DNA from: Methylobacterium durans
GTDB lineage: Bacteria > Pseudomonadota > Alphaproteobacteria > Rhizobiales > Beijerinckiaceae
Reading direction: 5' to 3'
Assembly: GCF_003173715.1 (NCBI RefSeq)
Contig: NZ_CP029550.1
Span: 1,488,001-1,552,000, forward strand
Length of the DNA: 64,000 bases
Position numbers and translations under genes: made by a program. Shown here piece after piece: positions 1 through 8,203 of the stretch; the first letter of the stretch is position 1; each line of letters starts with the position of its first letter. The notes beneath the pieces were generated by a model, which saw nothing but the letters and a program-made list of their open reading frames with translations, was not told the origin of the DNA and did no database searches.

Positions 1-1168
1 TCCGCACCGCACCCGAGAGAAGCGGCCAGACGCCGGTGAGCGCCCTGACCAGGGTCGACTTGCCCGCCGCGCTCGGCCCGATCACCCCGACGACGCTGCC
101 GGGCTCGATCTGGAAACTGACGTCGCGGAGGATCGGGATCGTCGAGCCGGGGGCGGCCACGCACAAAGCCTCGGCCTCGATCCTCCCTTGCGGCCGCGGC
201 AGGACCACGCGGTGCGGCTCCGGGCCGGCGAGGGAGACCAGCTCCGTCAGGCGGCGATAGCCGGCGCGGGCGGCCGTGAAGCCCTTCCAGTTGGCGACGA
301 GGAGCTCGATCGGCGCCAGCGCGCGCCCGATGATGATCGAGGCGGCGATCATCGATCCCGCCGAGATCTCCCGGTGGATGGCGAGATAGGCACCGACCCC
401 GAGAACCATGGTCTGCAGGAACATGCGGACGAAGCGCGTCGCCGCGACGACGATGCCGGCCCGGTCGCTGGCCAGGGCCTGGAGCAGCAGGACCTCGTCG
501 TGGCGGGCCCGCCAGAGTTCGCGCAAGGACGCGAGCATCCCCATCGCCTGGAGGACCTCGCCGTTCCGGAAGGTCGCCCTAGCCTGCTGCCCGGCGGCGC
601 CCGAGGCGTAATTCGCCGCTTCGAGCGCGCGGCGGGTCGCGATCTCGTTCACGAGCGTCAGGCCGAGGATCACGGCGCCGCCGACCAGCGCCATCCATCC
701 GAACCAGGGATGCAGGATGAAGCAGGCCAGCAGGAAGATCGGCGTCCAGGGCACGTCGCAGAAGGCCAGGAGCCCGCTGCCGGTGAGGAACTCCCGCAGG
801 GTGTCCACGTCGCGCAGCGCCGACTCGTGCCCTGCGCCGGGCCTGCGCAGGCTGCCGCGATGCACCGCGTCGAAGATCGGCCCCGCGATCTTCTGATCGA
901 AGACCATGCCGGCGCGGACCAGGATGCGCGCGCGCAGCAGCTCGAGCGCCGCGTAGACGGCGAGCGCGAATGCCGCGATGAGCGTGATCCCGAAAAGCGT
1001 GGTCTCGTTGCGGCTGGACAGAACGCGATCGTAGATCTGCAGCATGTACAGAGGGCTGACGAAGAGCAGTATGTTGATGAAGAAGCTGAAAACGAATGCC
1101 GTCACAAGCATCGGCCGCATCGAGCGCAGGCCGGTTTTCAGCACGGATGAGGTGGCAGGACTGCCCAT
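1..1168 (-). CDS. Type I secretion system permease/ATPase (PrtD-like), 3' part beyond window
   Basis: Minus-strand frame opening at an ATG at 1168 and staying open to the window edge, giving about 389 residues. The N-terminal half is an ABC exporter membrane domain: hydrophobic segments near residues 20-45 and 55-75, the PrtD-type motif SPLYMLQIYDRVLSSRNETT, then DVPWTPIFLL near residue 145. The nucleotide-binding domain begins near residue 330 and the Walker A motif GPSAAGKST is visible about 15 residues before the edge; signature and Walker B motifs lie outside. The family energises export of unfolded proteins through an HlyD adaptor and a TolC-like outer membrane channel. It is a paralogue of the complete exporter at 4338-6062. 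It is separated from that cluster by an oppositely oriented regulator and a methyltransferase, so it probably has its own promoter. Confidence 0.9.
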   Translation of the reverse strand, partial: MGSPATSSVLKTGLRSMRPMLVTAFVFSFFINILLFVSPLYMLQIYDRVLSSRNETTLFGITLIAAFALAVYAALELLRARILVRAGMVFDQKIAGPIFDAVHRGSLRRPGAGHESALRDVDTLREFLTGSGLLAFCDVPWTPIFLLACFILHPWFGWMALVGGAVILGLTLVNEIATRRALEAANYASGAAGQQARATFRNGEVLQAMGMLASLRELWRARHDEVLLLQALASDRAGIVVAATRFVRMFLQTMVLGVGAYLAIHREISAGSMIAASIIIGRALAPIELLVANWKGFTAARAGYRRLTELVSLAGPEPHRVVLPRPQGRIEAEALCVAAPGSTIPILRDVSFQIEPGSVVGVIGPSAAGKSTLVRALTGVWPLLSGAVR

Positions 1169-1467
1169 TTCGGTGCCCGTTCAGGGTTGTGTAAAACTCT
1201 CGTATCCGTCCAGACGCGCACCGCGCCCCTTCTGCCGAACCGCATCCCGCGACGTCGGGATTTCGATCGGGCGTTCACCCGTCACGCCCGGCAGATCGCT
1301 CGGCGTCCCTCACGAACCTCCGCACCTGCCAGCCGCGTCTAACGACCCGTTCGGCCGCGGCCCCACATCGTCGATCATAGAGCGTCGGGGAGCTATTCCA
1401 AGCACGCTCGCGCCGGCGGCAACCGGCACACGCGGCATCCCATCTGGACAGCAATGCGGGGTCAAGC
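1169..1467. other. Intergenic region without a recognisable gene
   Basis: Divergent spacer between the minus-strand exporter and the plus-strand XRE regulator. No open frame here resembles a protein on either strand. The only structured element I see is the palindrome just beyond its right end at 1468-1489. Confidence 0.5.
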
Positions 1468-1489
1468 CTATATAGATGTCACTGTATAG
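1468..1489. promoter_or_regulatory. Imperfect palindrome, likely operator before XRE gene
   Basis: The sequence CTATATAG-N6-CTGTATAG is an inverted repeat with 8-bp arms and one mismatch. It lies 40 bp before the GTG start of the XRE-family gene at 1529, within an AT-rich patch that could also hold a -10 element. XRE regulators bind such dyads as dimers and often repress themselves. Both this gene and the divergent exporter at 1168 could be controlled from here. The binding partner is inferred. Confidence 0.45.
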
Positions 1490-1528
1490 ACCGGGCCTGC
1501 GCGCCGAGAGCCAGGGGAAACCTTCACC

Positions 1529-1843
1529 GTGTATGCTCATCATCAGCGCCTGGACTCGGAGGAAGTTCAGGGACTGCGTCGGGAAGGCGGGCGGTTCCTG
1601 AAGGAATTGCGCGAGACGCGCGGCCTCTCACAGCGGCAACTCGCGACGCTGGTCGGCGCCGAATATTATACGTTCATCTCGCAGTTGGAGACGGGTCGCG
1701 GCCGCATCCCGCCCGATCGCTATCGCGCCTGGGCCGATGCACTCGGCATCGACGCCCGTCATTTCGTCCAGAGCCTGATGCGGTTCTACGATCCGCTGAC
1801 CTACGAGATCCTGTTCGGCGCGGAGGCGAGCGCCCCGCGCTGA
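1529..1843 (+). CDS. XRE-family helix-turn-helix transcriptional regulator
   Basis: A 104-residue protein with a Cro/CI-type helix-turn-helix at about residues 17-72, including LRETRGLSQRQLATLVG and FISQLETGRGRIPPDR, the classic helix 2-turn-helix 3 arrangement. About 30 C-terminal residues follow, with no effector domain. The start is GTG at 1529, because the nearby ATG at 1533 is out of frame. A purine-rich AGGGGAAA lies about 9 bases upstream. The gene stands alone between two minus-strand genes and is divergent from the partial secretion exporter, so local control of the secretion locus is plausible but not shown. Confidence 0.8.
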   Translation: MYAHHQRLDSEEVQGLRREGGRFLKELRETRGLSQRQLATLVGAEYYTFISQLETGRGRIPPDRYRAWADALGIDARHFVQSLMRFYDPLTYEILFGAEASAPR

Positions 1844-1914
1844 GCGGATCGGATCGCCGCCGCGCGTGCCGATTTCCGGGCTGACTCGCACGACGCTTGA
1901 GGCTTGCTGTTCGC

Positions 1915-2769
1915 TTAACGCTTCGTGACGACCACCTCGACGTAGTCGCTCGGTACGATCAGGGTGTCGCTGCCGCCCCGGTTCATCCGGGCGAGAACAT
2001 CCATGATGTCGTCTCGCAATGCGCCCTGGCCATCGGCCGGGAGTGCCGCGAAGGCGCGATGCGCAGGCCCGTAATAGGCTTCGAACACGTCGAGCCAGTG
2101 ATGGGCCGATCGGTAGCGGAAGTTGAAGACCTGCGGCGTGATGCTCAGGTCATGGCCGGCGAACAATTCCTGGAGCCGTGCCTGGGTGCCCCACAGAGCG
2201 GGAGAGCGTACGCCTGCCGGGGGCGGCACGTGCTTGCCGATCGCCTTGAAGATCTGGCCGATAAAGCCGTCGGGCGTCCAGTTCGCCAAGCCGATGCGTC
2301 CGCCCGTGCGGCACACCCGCAGCAGCTCGCTCGCAGCCCTGTCCTGATCGGGCGTGAACATCACGCCGAAGGTGGACAGCACGACATCGAAGCTCGCCGC
2401 CTCGAATGGCAGCGCCTCCGCATCGGCTTCCTGAAACGCGATCGTGAGACGGTCTGCGGCGGCACGTTCCCGCGCCCGGTCGAGCAGCGCGCCGACGTAA
2501 TCCGTCGCCGTCACCTCGGCCCAGCGGCGCGCGGCAGCAAGCGACGCGTTGCCGTTTCCGGCTGCCACGTCGAGCACCCGCTCGCCGGCCCGGAGGTCGA
2601 CCGCCTCGCAGAGGCGTTCGCCGACGATCTGAAGCGTCGTCCCGATGACGGCGTAATCGCCCGTCGACCACGTCGCCTGCTGACGTGCCTTGACGGCTCC
2701 GAGATCCGGCTCCTGGCCGGACGCGCCTGCGGTCGTGGGTTGCGAAAGTGGAGCCGTCGTTTGTGCCAT
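1915..2769 (-). CDS. Class I SAM-dependent methyltransferase (UbiE/Methyltransf_11-like)
   Basis: A 284-residue protein of the Rossmann-like class I methyltransferase fold. Motif I is VLDVAAGNGNASLAAAR, followed by an acidic-loop segment (TATDY), motif II EADAEALPFEAASFDVVLS and post-motif III RVCRTGGRIGLANW. The start at 2769 is preceded by GGAGG at good spacing; the open frame continues upstream to 2949, but that extension is Arg/Pro-rich and not protein-like. The substrate cannot be told from sequence. Close relatives are usually annotated only as methyltransferase domain proteins acting on small molecules. It lies downstream of the HlyD gene but is separated from it by about 270 bp, so it need not be part of the secretion operon. 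Confidence 0.85.
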   Translation of the reverse strand: MAQTTAPLSQPTTAGASGQEPDLGAVKARQQATWSTGDYAVIGTTLQIVGERLCEAVDLRAGERVLDVAAGNGNASLAAARRWAEVTATDYVGALLDRARERAAADRLTIAFQEADAEALPFEAASFDVVLSTFGVMFTPDQDRAASELLRVCRTGGRIGLANWTPDGFIGQIFKAIGKHVPPPAGVRSPALWGTQARLQELFAGHDLSITPQVFNFRYRSAHHWLDVFEAYYGPAHRAFAALPADGQGALRDDIMDVLARMNRGGSDTLIVPSDYVEVVVTKR

Positions 2770-3036
2770 CACCGCCTCCAGTGACGTACGAACCCGAGCG
2801 GGCCGAAGGGGTGGCGGCATCCCGAGACGGGATTGCCCGCACCGGTTGTTCCGCCTGATCCGCGGCCCGCGGACGCGGGGCGAACACGCATTGGCAGGCC
2901 CGCATCGGAGCGGCGCGCCGCAACGAGGAGGATGCGGCCCCGCTCCCAACGAGCGCCATGATACGACCCCGCCGCTTCTGGCTGAAGGCGGGATCTTCGC
3001 CCGTGCGGTCCCCGACCACGGGACGGAGCCGCGCGC

Positions 3037-4341
3037 TCACTTCTCGCGGAAGGCTCGACGCGTCTGATCGGTCAGGGGCTTGGTGAGGTAGGAGAGCACC
3101 GTCCGGTCCGCCGTCCTGATGAAGGCTTCGACGGGCATGCCGGGCATGAGCTTCGCACCGTCGAGGCGGGCGAGTTCCTGCTTCGATACGCCGAGGCGCA
3201 CGAGGTAGTAATACGTGCCCGTGCGCTTGTCCTCGCTGACATCGGCCGCGACCCGCGTGACCGTGCCGCCGAGCTCGGGCGTCGTGCGCTGGTCGAAGCT
3301 CGGGAAGCGCAGGCTCGCCGCCTGCCCGAGCCGCACCCGGTCGATGTCCTGCGGCGCGACTCGCACCTCCACGACGAGCGAATCGGCCGTGGGAACGATC
3401 AGCATGATCGGCTCGCCCGGCGTGATCACGCCGCCGCGCGTGTGGACGGCGAGCTCGTGCACGTAGCCGGCCTGGGGCGAGCGGATCTCGATGCGCTGAA
3501 GCTGATCGAAGGCCGTTATCTTCTGCTCGGTGAGGGTCGCTGCTTTGGCCCGGATCTCGGCCAGTTCCTTCGCCACGTCGCTGCGCAGGTTCTGCTCCAG
3601 CTGAATGATCTGCAGCTCCGTCTCGGAGATCCTGCCCTTCGTCTGCGCGACGTTTGCAACCAACACGCCCCGCTCGCCCTTGAGCCGCGCGATGTCGCGC
3701 TCCAAGCTCGTGACCCGGCTCAGCTGGATGAGGTTCTTCTTCCAGAGATCCTGGACCCCCTCGTGCTCGCGCTGGATGATCGCGGTCTCCTGCTCCTTGG
3801 CCTCGCCCTGCTCGGACAGGCCGCGGATCTCGTCCCTCAACTGACCCACGCGCTCACGCAGCTGCGCCTTCTGCCCGAGCAGCGCGTCGCGACGGAGCCG
3901 AAAGAGCTTGCTCTCGCCCTCGACGATGCGGGCGACACCGGTGCCGGCCGCGCGCAGCTCGGCCGGAAACCCGATCTGTTCGAGGCCGTCGCGCTCGGCT
4001 TCGAGACGGGCCGTGCGGGCGGCGAGTTCCCAGAGGCTCTTGCTGACGCTGTCGTAGGTGGCCCTGGTCGTCGTCGCGTCGAGGCGGATCAGCAGATCGC
4101 CCGCGTTGACCCGCGCGCCCTCCTCGACGCGCAGCTCGGCGACGACGCCACCCGTCGGGTGCTGCACCTTCTTGATGTTGGTCTCGACGACGAGCGAGCC
4201 CGTGGCGATGATCGCCCCCGACAGCTCCGTCAGGGCGGTCCAGGCCCCGACGCCCGTGGCAAGCGCGAGGACGGCGAGCACGCCGAAGATGTGGCGCCGC
4301 AGGGAGCGGCGGGTCGCGCGGACGGGATCCTGATCCGTCAT
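3037..4341 (-). CDS. HlyD-family type I secretion periplasmic adaptor
   Basis: A 434-residue membrane fusion protein. A single N-terminal transmembrane segment (about residues 17-36, FGVLAVLALATGVGAWTAL) is followed by the HlyD half-lipoyl motif (GGVVAELRVEEGARVNAGD), a long coiled coil at about 95-290 rich in Glu, Arg and Leu, and the second lipoyl half (SPQAGYVHELAVHTRGG). The C-terminal beta-barrel ends with a segment typical of PrtE/HlyD proteins (LMPGMPVEAFI). The family bridges the inner membrane exporter and a TolC-like outer membrane channel. The ATG at 4341 overlaps the exporter stop codon by four bases (ATGA), indicating translational coupling. No outer membrane component is encoded in the window. 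Confidence 0.93.
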   Translation of the reverse strand: MTDQDPVRATRRSLRRHIFGVLAVLALATGVGAWTALTELSGAIIATGSLVVETNIKKVQHPTGGVVAELRVEEGARVNAGDLLIRLDATTTRATYDSVSKSLWELAARTARLEAERDGLEQIGFPAELRAAGTGVARIVEGESKLFRLRRDALLGQKAQLRERVGQLRDEIRGLSEQGEAKEQETAIIQREHEGVQDLWKKNLIQLSRVTSLERDIARLKGERGVLVANVAQTKGRISETELQIIQLEQNLRSDVAKELAEIRAKAATLTEQKITAFDQLQRIEIRSPQAGYVHELAVHTRGGVITPGEPIMLIVPTADSLVVEVRVAPQDIDRVRLGQAASLRFPSFDQRTTPELGGTVTRVAADVSEDKRTGTYYYLVRLGVSKQELARLDGAKLMPGMPVEAFIRTADRTVLSYLTKPLTDQTRRAFREK

Positions 4342-6062
4342 GCCACCCTCGTCGGGGTCTGGCGCGTGAGTGCGGCGAGTTGCGCGAGGACCTCGTCCCG
4401 CAGCCCGTGCATCTGCACCCGGCCGTCGTTGAGGACGAGGATGCGGTCGACCGCCGTCAGCGCGCTCGGCCGATGGGCGATGACGACGGCGATGCCGCCG
4501 CGGGAGCGCACGCCCTGCACCGCGGCCGCCAGCGCCCGCTCCCCGTCGAGGTCGAGGTTGGAATTCGGCTCGTCGAGGACGACGAGGAAAGGATCGCCGT
4601 AGAGCGCGCGGGCCAGGGCGACGCGCTGGCGCTGCCCGCCGGACAGGGCCGGGATCCCGGGCCCGATCGGCGTGTCGTAGCCGCCGGCCAAGCGCAGCAC
4701 GATCTCGTGGATTCCGGCGGCCCGTGCCGCCGACAGCAGTGCCTCGGGGTCGGGACTGGGATCGAACCGGGTGATGTTCTGCGCGATGGTCCCATCGAAC
4801 ATCTCGACGTCCTGCGCGAGGTATCCGAGGCTGCGGCCGAGCTCGTCCCGGTCCCACTGATCGAGGGCAGCGCCATCGAGGCGGATGACGCCCCGGCTCG
4901 GGGGCGTGATCCCGACCAAGGCCCGGGCGAGCGTGGACTTGCCGGAGCCGCTCTGCCCGATCACGCCGAGCGCGCTGCCCGGGGCGAGGGCGAAGCTCAC
5001 GTCGTGAAGGGCCAGCCGATCGGTTCCCGGGAGAGCGATGGACAGGGCCGTGACCCGCACGCTCTCGCGCGGCCTCGGGAGCGGCACGGGCGCGGATGGC
5101 TCCGCGCCCGGCAAGTAGGCGATGAGTCGCGACCAGGCTTGTCGTGCCGCGGCCACCGACTTCCAGTTCGCGATCGCCAGATCCACCGGCGCCAGCGCGC
5201 GAGCGGAGAGGATGGTGGCGGCGAGCATCACGCCGGCCGTCGCCTCCTCGCGGACCACGAGGAAGGCGCCGAGACCGAGGATGCCGGACTGGAGCACCGT
5301 GCGCAGGAGCCGGGCCGCACTGCCGAAGGCGATCGCGAGATCGTTGCCATCGGTCGTGACGTCGAGATTGCGCCGCGCCCTGTCCTGCCAGAGCGCGACC
5401 ATGCGCGAGCGCATGCCGAGTGCGGTCAGCATCGGCGCGGCGCGGTGGACCATGTCGGTGAAGGCGCGCCGCTCGGCCGTGGCCTTCACCGAAGCGTGCG
5501 TCGGCTCGGCGCTGGCCCAATCCGTGAGGAGCGTCAGCGCGGCGAGGATCGCGGCACCGGCCGCGATCGTGATCCCGATCCAGGGATGGAAGAGAAAGCA
5601 GATCGCGATGTAGAGCGGCACCCAGGGCAGATCGAAGACGGCCGTGAAGGCCATGCTCCCGAGAAAACCGCGGACCGTGTCGAGGTCGCGCAGTGCCTGC
5701 GGCCCCTCGTCGGTGCGCGGCGGCTCAGCGCTGCGCGCGACCAGCGTGCGAAACAGGCGCTCCCCCAGACGCTCGTCGACGAGCCGCCCGAACCGCGCGA
5801 GGATGCGGGCCCGCAATACTTCGAGCAGGCTCTGGATCAGGAACAGCATCCCGGCGATGCCGGCGAGCCCGAGCAGCGTCGGGATGCTGCGGCTGGGCAG
5901 CACCCGGTCGTAGACCTGGAGCATGAACAGCGGGGCCGTCAGCATCAGCAGGTTGATGACGCCGCTCGCCACGATGGCGGTGACGAGCGCCCCCCGGCCG
6001 GCCCGGACGGCGCCCCAGAATTCGTGGCGCCCGCGCCGGCGCAAGCTGCGATCGTCGATCAC
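4338..6062 (-). CDS. Type I secretion system permease/ATPase
   Basis: A complete 574-residue half-size ABC exporter. The membrane domain occupies about residues 20-300 and contains the PrtD-type segment TAPLFMLQVYDRVLPSRS. The ATPase domain at about 330-560 has Walker A GQSGSGKST, the Q-loop region LAQDVEMFDGT, signature LSGGQRQRV, Walker B FLVVLDEPN and H-loop AHR. There is no N-terminal C39 peptidase domain, so cargo should carry an uncleaved C-terminal signal. The gene lies 59 bp downstream of the repeat protein on the same strand and overlaps the HlyD gene, forming an exporter-adaptor unit with probable cargo repeat protein. It is paralogous to the partial exporter at the left edge. Confidence 0.94.
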   Translation of the reverse strand: MIDDRSLRRRGRHEFWGAVRAGRGALVTAIVASGVINLLMLTAPLFMLQVYDRVLPSRSIPTLLGLAGIAGMLFLIQSLLEVLRARILARFGRLVDERLGERLFRTLVARSAEPPRTDEGPQALRDLDTVRGFLGSMAFTAVFDLPWVPLYIAICFLFHPWIGITIAAGAAILAALTLLTDWASAEPTHASVKATAERRAFTDMVHRAAPMLTALGMRSRMVALWQDRARRNLDVTTDGNDLAIAFGSAARLLRTVLQSGILGLGAFLVVREEATAGVMLAATILSARALAPVDLAIANWKSVAAARQAWSRLIAYLPGAEPSAPVPLPRPRESVRVTALSIALPGTDRLALHDVSFALAPGSALGVIGQSGSGKSTLARALVGITPPSRGVIRLDGAALDQWDRDELGRSLGYLAQDVEMFDGTIAQNITRFDPSPDPEALLSAARAAGIHEIVLRLAGGYDTPIGPGIPALSGGQRQRVALARALYGDPFLVVLDEPNSNLDLDGERALAAAVQGVRSRGGIAVVIAHRPSALTAVDRILVLNDGRVQMHGLRDEVLAQLAALTRQTPTRVA

Positions 6063-6121
6063 GTGACCTCTCCCGCTGCGTCGCGATGGCCTCCGCCGAA
6101 GGGCGGCGGAGGCGCTTCCGC

Positions 6122-7804
6122 TCAGAGGCCGAGCAGGTGCAGACCGGTGGTGCTCGCGTGACCGCTCGGGTCAGTATGGTGGCTGTCGACGTGACCGCCG
6201 AGATCGAGCGAGGCGATGCCGAGATCGAGGCTCAGCCCGCCCGAACTCTCCGAACCATCCGGCACTGCGGAGAGCGGCGCGAGGTCGAGGAGCTTGCCGA
6301 CCAGCGCATCCGACCCACCGCCCCCGCTCGCGGGGAACGCGATGCTGTCACCCGCGAGCAGATTGAGGCTGGCGAGGCTCGGCTGTTCGGCCGGGACGCC
6401 GAGGGCGCTGACCTGGACGGCGTGCGCGGGTTCGGCCGAAGGGGAAGCAACCGCGACATCGGCGATCGGGTTCGCCGTGGCCGGCCCGACGCCCACATCG
6501 ATCAGGGGGTGGAGCGCGCCGTCCCCTCCGCCCCCGGATCCGCCGAGCAGGCCGCCGAGCAGCCCCCCGTTCGCGCTGCCCGTCGCGCCGTCGAGCAGGC
6601 CGGTCACGGGTGCGAGGACGCCGCCGGCAAGATCGCCGCCACCCCCTTGCCCGAGCCCCCCAACGGCTCCGGTCAGGCCGTCGACGAGACCGCCGGCCGC
6701 GTTCGTGACCGCGCCGAGGTCTCCCAGGATCGGGGAGACGGATCCGAGGCCATCTCCACCGAGGATGCCGCCGGGCAGGTTGACCACATCCGTCACGAGG
6801 TTGCCGGTTTCGCCCAAATGCCCGAGCCCGATCGTCTCCCCGAGATTGGTGAGGCCGTGCAGGGCATCGTTCAGGAGCGGCACGTCGTGTCCGATCGTCT
6901 CGATCCCGGCGTGCAGGTCGAGAATGGCGGCATTGGCGAGATTCGAGACCGGAGCCAGCAATCCGTTCGGCGAGAGCAGTCCACCGTTCGCGCTCGCAGC
7001 ACCCGTGAGGCTGCCGAGCAGCGTGCCGCCCGCGTTGAGAACCTCGCCGAGATCCGAGAGAAGCGGGGTCACGGCGGAGACGCCGCCGCCGTTGAGCAGC
7101 CCTCCCGGTAGCGCCAGAGCGTCGCTGACGAGATTGGCCGGCTCGCCGATATGGCCGAGCCCCAGCGCCTCGCCGAGGCCCGTGAGGGCGTGGATCGGCC
7201 CATTCAGCGTCGGGTTCTGATGCCCGACATCCTCGAGCGTGGTATGGAAATCGAGCACGCTCTGGTTGAGCAGGTTCGTCGCGGGATCGAGGGCACCATT
7301 CGGCCCGACGATGCCGTTGCCCGACGCCGGCGCCGCGGTCAGGGATTGCACGAGCGTTCCGGCCGCGTCGGTGGCGTGGCCCGCATCGCCGAGCAGGCTG
7401 GCGATATTCCCAAGCTCGGTGGGCTGGCCGGCGGCGCCTGTCAGATCCGTGATCAGGTTGCCGGTCTCGCCGAGATGGCCGAGGCCGAGCGTCTCGCCGA
7501 GATTCGTGAGGGCGTGCAGCGGCCCGTTCAGCGCGGTGACCTGATGACCAGTAGCCTCGAGCTGCGCATGCGTGTCGAGCACGAGGCCGTTCGCGATCGC
7601 GGCCGCGCCATCCGGCACGGTGGCGTTCGCAGTGTCCGAGCCCGTCCCGTCGAGCGTCGACTCGACGAGGGATGCGACGGGGCCGAGGCTCGACAGCTGC
7701 GCGGTCGACAGAGCGGTCGAGGAGAGAAGAGCTCCCGGGCTGACAAGCCATTCGAGGCTGCGGGCCAGCGGCTGGCCCAAGACATTCAAGGATGATGCGG
7801 ACAT
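6122..7804 (-). CDS. Gly/Leu-rich three-repeat protein, likely type I secretion cargo
   Basis: A 560-residue protein I do not recognise as a named family. From ATG 7804 (preceded by GGAGTG; the frame is open to 7870) it has a ~75-residue head and then three tandem repeats at about residues 75-182, 183-293 and 294-407. Each repeat carries an LD-x-H-x3-E-x3-H segment (HAQLEATGH, HTTLEDVGH, HAGIETIGH) followed by a block such as LTNLGETLGLGHLGETGNL. A Gly-rich linker and a ~130-residue tail rich in Ala, Ser, Asp and Leu follow. There is no Sec signal peptide, no membrane segment and no RTX nonapeptide array. The last residues (TTGLHLLGL) are hydrophobic. Position directly upstream of an ABC exporter and HlyD adaptor makes it the probable exported substrate. 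Surface or biofilm matrix roles are possible but not shown. Confidence 0.75.
   Translation of the reverse strand: MSASSLNVLGQPLARSLEWLVSPGALLSSTALSTAQLSSLGPVASLVESTLDGTGSDTANATVPDGAAAIANGLVLDTHAQLEATGHQVTALNGPLHALTNLGETLGLGHLGETGNLITDLTGAAGQPTELGNIASLLGDAGHATDAAGTLVQSLTAAPASGNGIVGPNGALDPATNLLNQSVLDFHTTLEDVGHQNPTLNGPIHALTGLGEALGLGHIGEPANLVSDALALPGGLLNGGGVSAVTPLLSDLGEVLNAGGTLLGSLTGAASANGGLLSPNGLLAPVSNLANAAILDLHAGIETIGHDVPLLNDALHGLTNLGETIGLGHLGETGNLVTDVVNLPGGILGGDGLGSVSPILGDLGAVTNAAGGLVDGLTGAVGGLGQGGGGDLAGGVLAPVTGLLDGATGSANGGLLGGLLGGSGGGGDGALHPLIDVGVGPATANPIADVAVASPSAEPAHAVQVSALGVPAEQPSLASLNLLAGDSIAFPASGGGGSDALVGKLLDLAPLSAVPDGSESSGGLSLDLGIASLDLGGHVDSHHTDPSGHASTTGLHLLGL
6584..7582 (-). repeat. 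Three tandem ~110-codon repeats in the secretion cargo gene
   Basis: In-frame repeat units lie at 7582-7259 (108 codons), 7258-6926 (111 codons) and 6925-6584 (114 codons), read on the minus strand. Protein identity is high in the first ~45 residues of each unit, around the H-x3-E-x3-H and GLGHxGE motifs. It is lower in the Gly/Ala/Leu-rich remainder, where the length differences fall. This suggests old duplication with constraint on the His/Glu half. Confidence 0.8.
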
Positions 7805-8203
7805 CAGACACTCCGATGATTTCGCATACAACCCTGGCTGTTCGATCAAGTTGCTCGATAGTCGAGCCAACGATTTTCCAAAATGATCAAAATTCTGATT
7901 TCTAAAATCGATTCGTCAAGCAAGATGTTGCCGAACAACATCTTTTCGACCCCTCCTCGCACATTTTCGGCTATGCAAAAGTCCTTTGCATTATCCGACA
8001 TGCGATGCTGGCATCAAGCGAATCGCTGATTGCAGAGCGTTGAGCAAGTCAACCGGCCGCGGGAAAGTCTCGAGCCTCTCGTTAGGCGGGTTCGTCCCGC
8101 GCCGAATCCGGTCTCATCGATGCTCCGACGCAGAGCAGTCTCGGTGTGCGTGGCAAAGCCCCCGGTCAAGCGGGCCATCCGCCAACGCTCGTCGCTCCGG
8201 AGT
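7805..8203. promoter_or_regulatory. AT-rich upstream region with two perfect hairpins
   Basis: About 400 bp without a gene, upstream of the repeat protein and markedly AT-richer than its surroundings between 7840 and 8000. It holds two perfect inverted repeats: AAGATGTTG-N5-CAACATCTT at 7922-7944 (followed by TT on the plus strand) and ATGCAAA-N5-TTTGCAT at 7973-7991. Either could be a regulator site or an mRNA leader structure. The first could also terminate plus-strand transcripts, although no plus-strand gene precedes it closely. Low GC here suggests a strong promoter or silencer-type control for the secretion cargo. Confidence 0.5.

Noticed and set aside
188..1150. A 320-residue plus-strand frame at the left edge
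   Set aside because: It is the shadow of the partial ABC exporter on the other strand, whose motifs are clear.
3037..5520. An 827-residue version of the HlyD protein
   Set aside because: The first ~390 residues are the exporter gene read in the wrong frame; the HlyD protein proper begins at ATG 4341.
4380..6161. A 593-residue plus-strand open frame opposite the ABC exporter
   Set aside because: Its composition is the usual Arg/Asp/Glu/Gly mirror of a GC-rich gene, and the minus-strand gene has all ABC motifs.
6122..7804. Repeat protein as an RTX toxin or hemolysin
   Set aside because: No GGxGxDxUx nonapeptide arrays are present, and the Gly-rich parts lack the regular Asp spacing.
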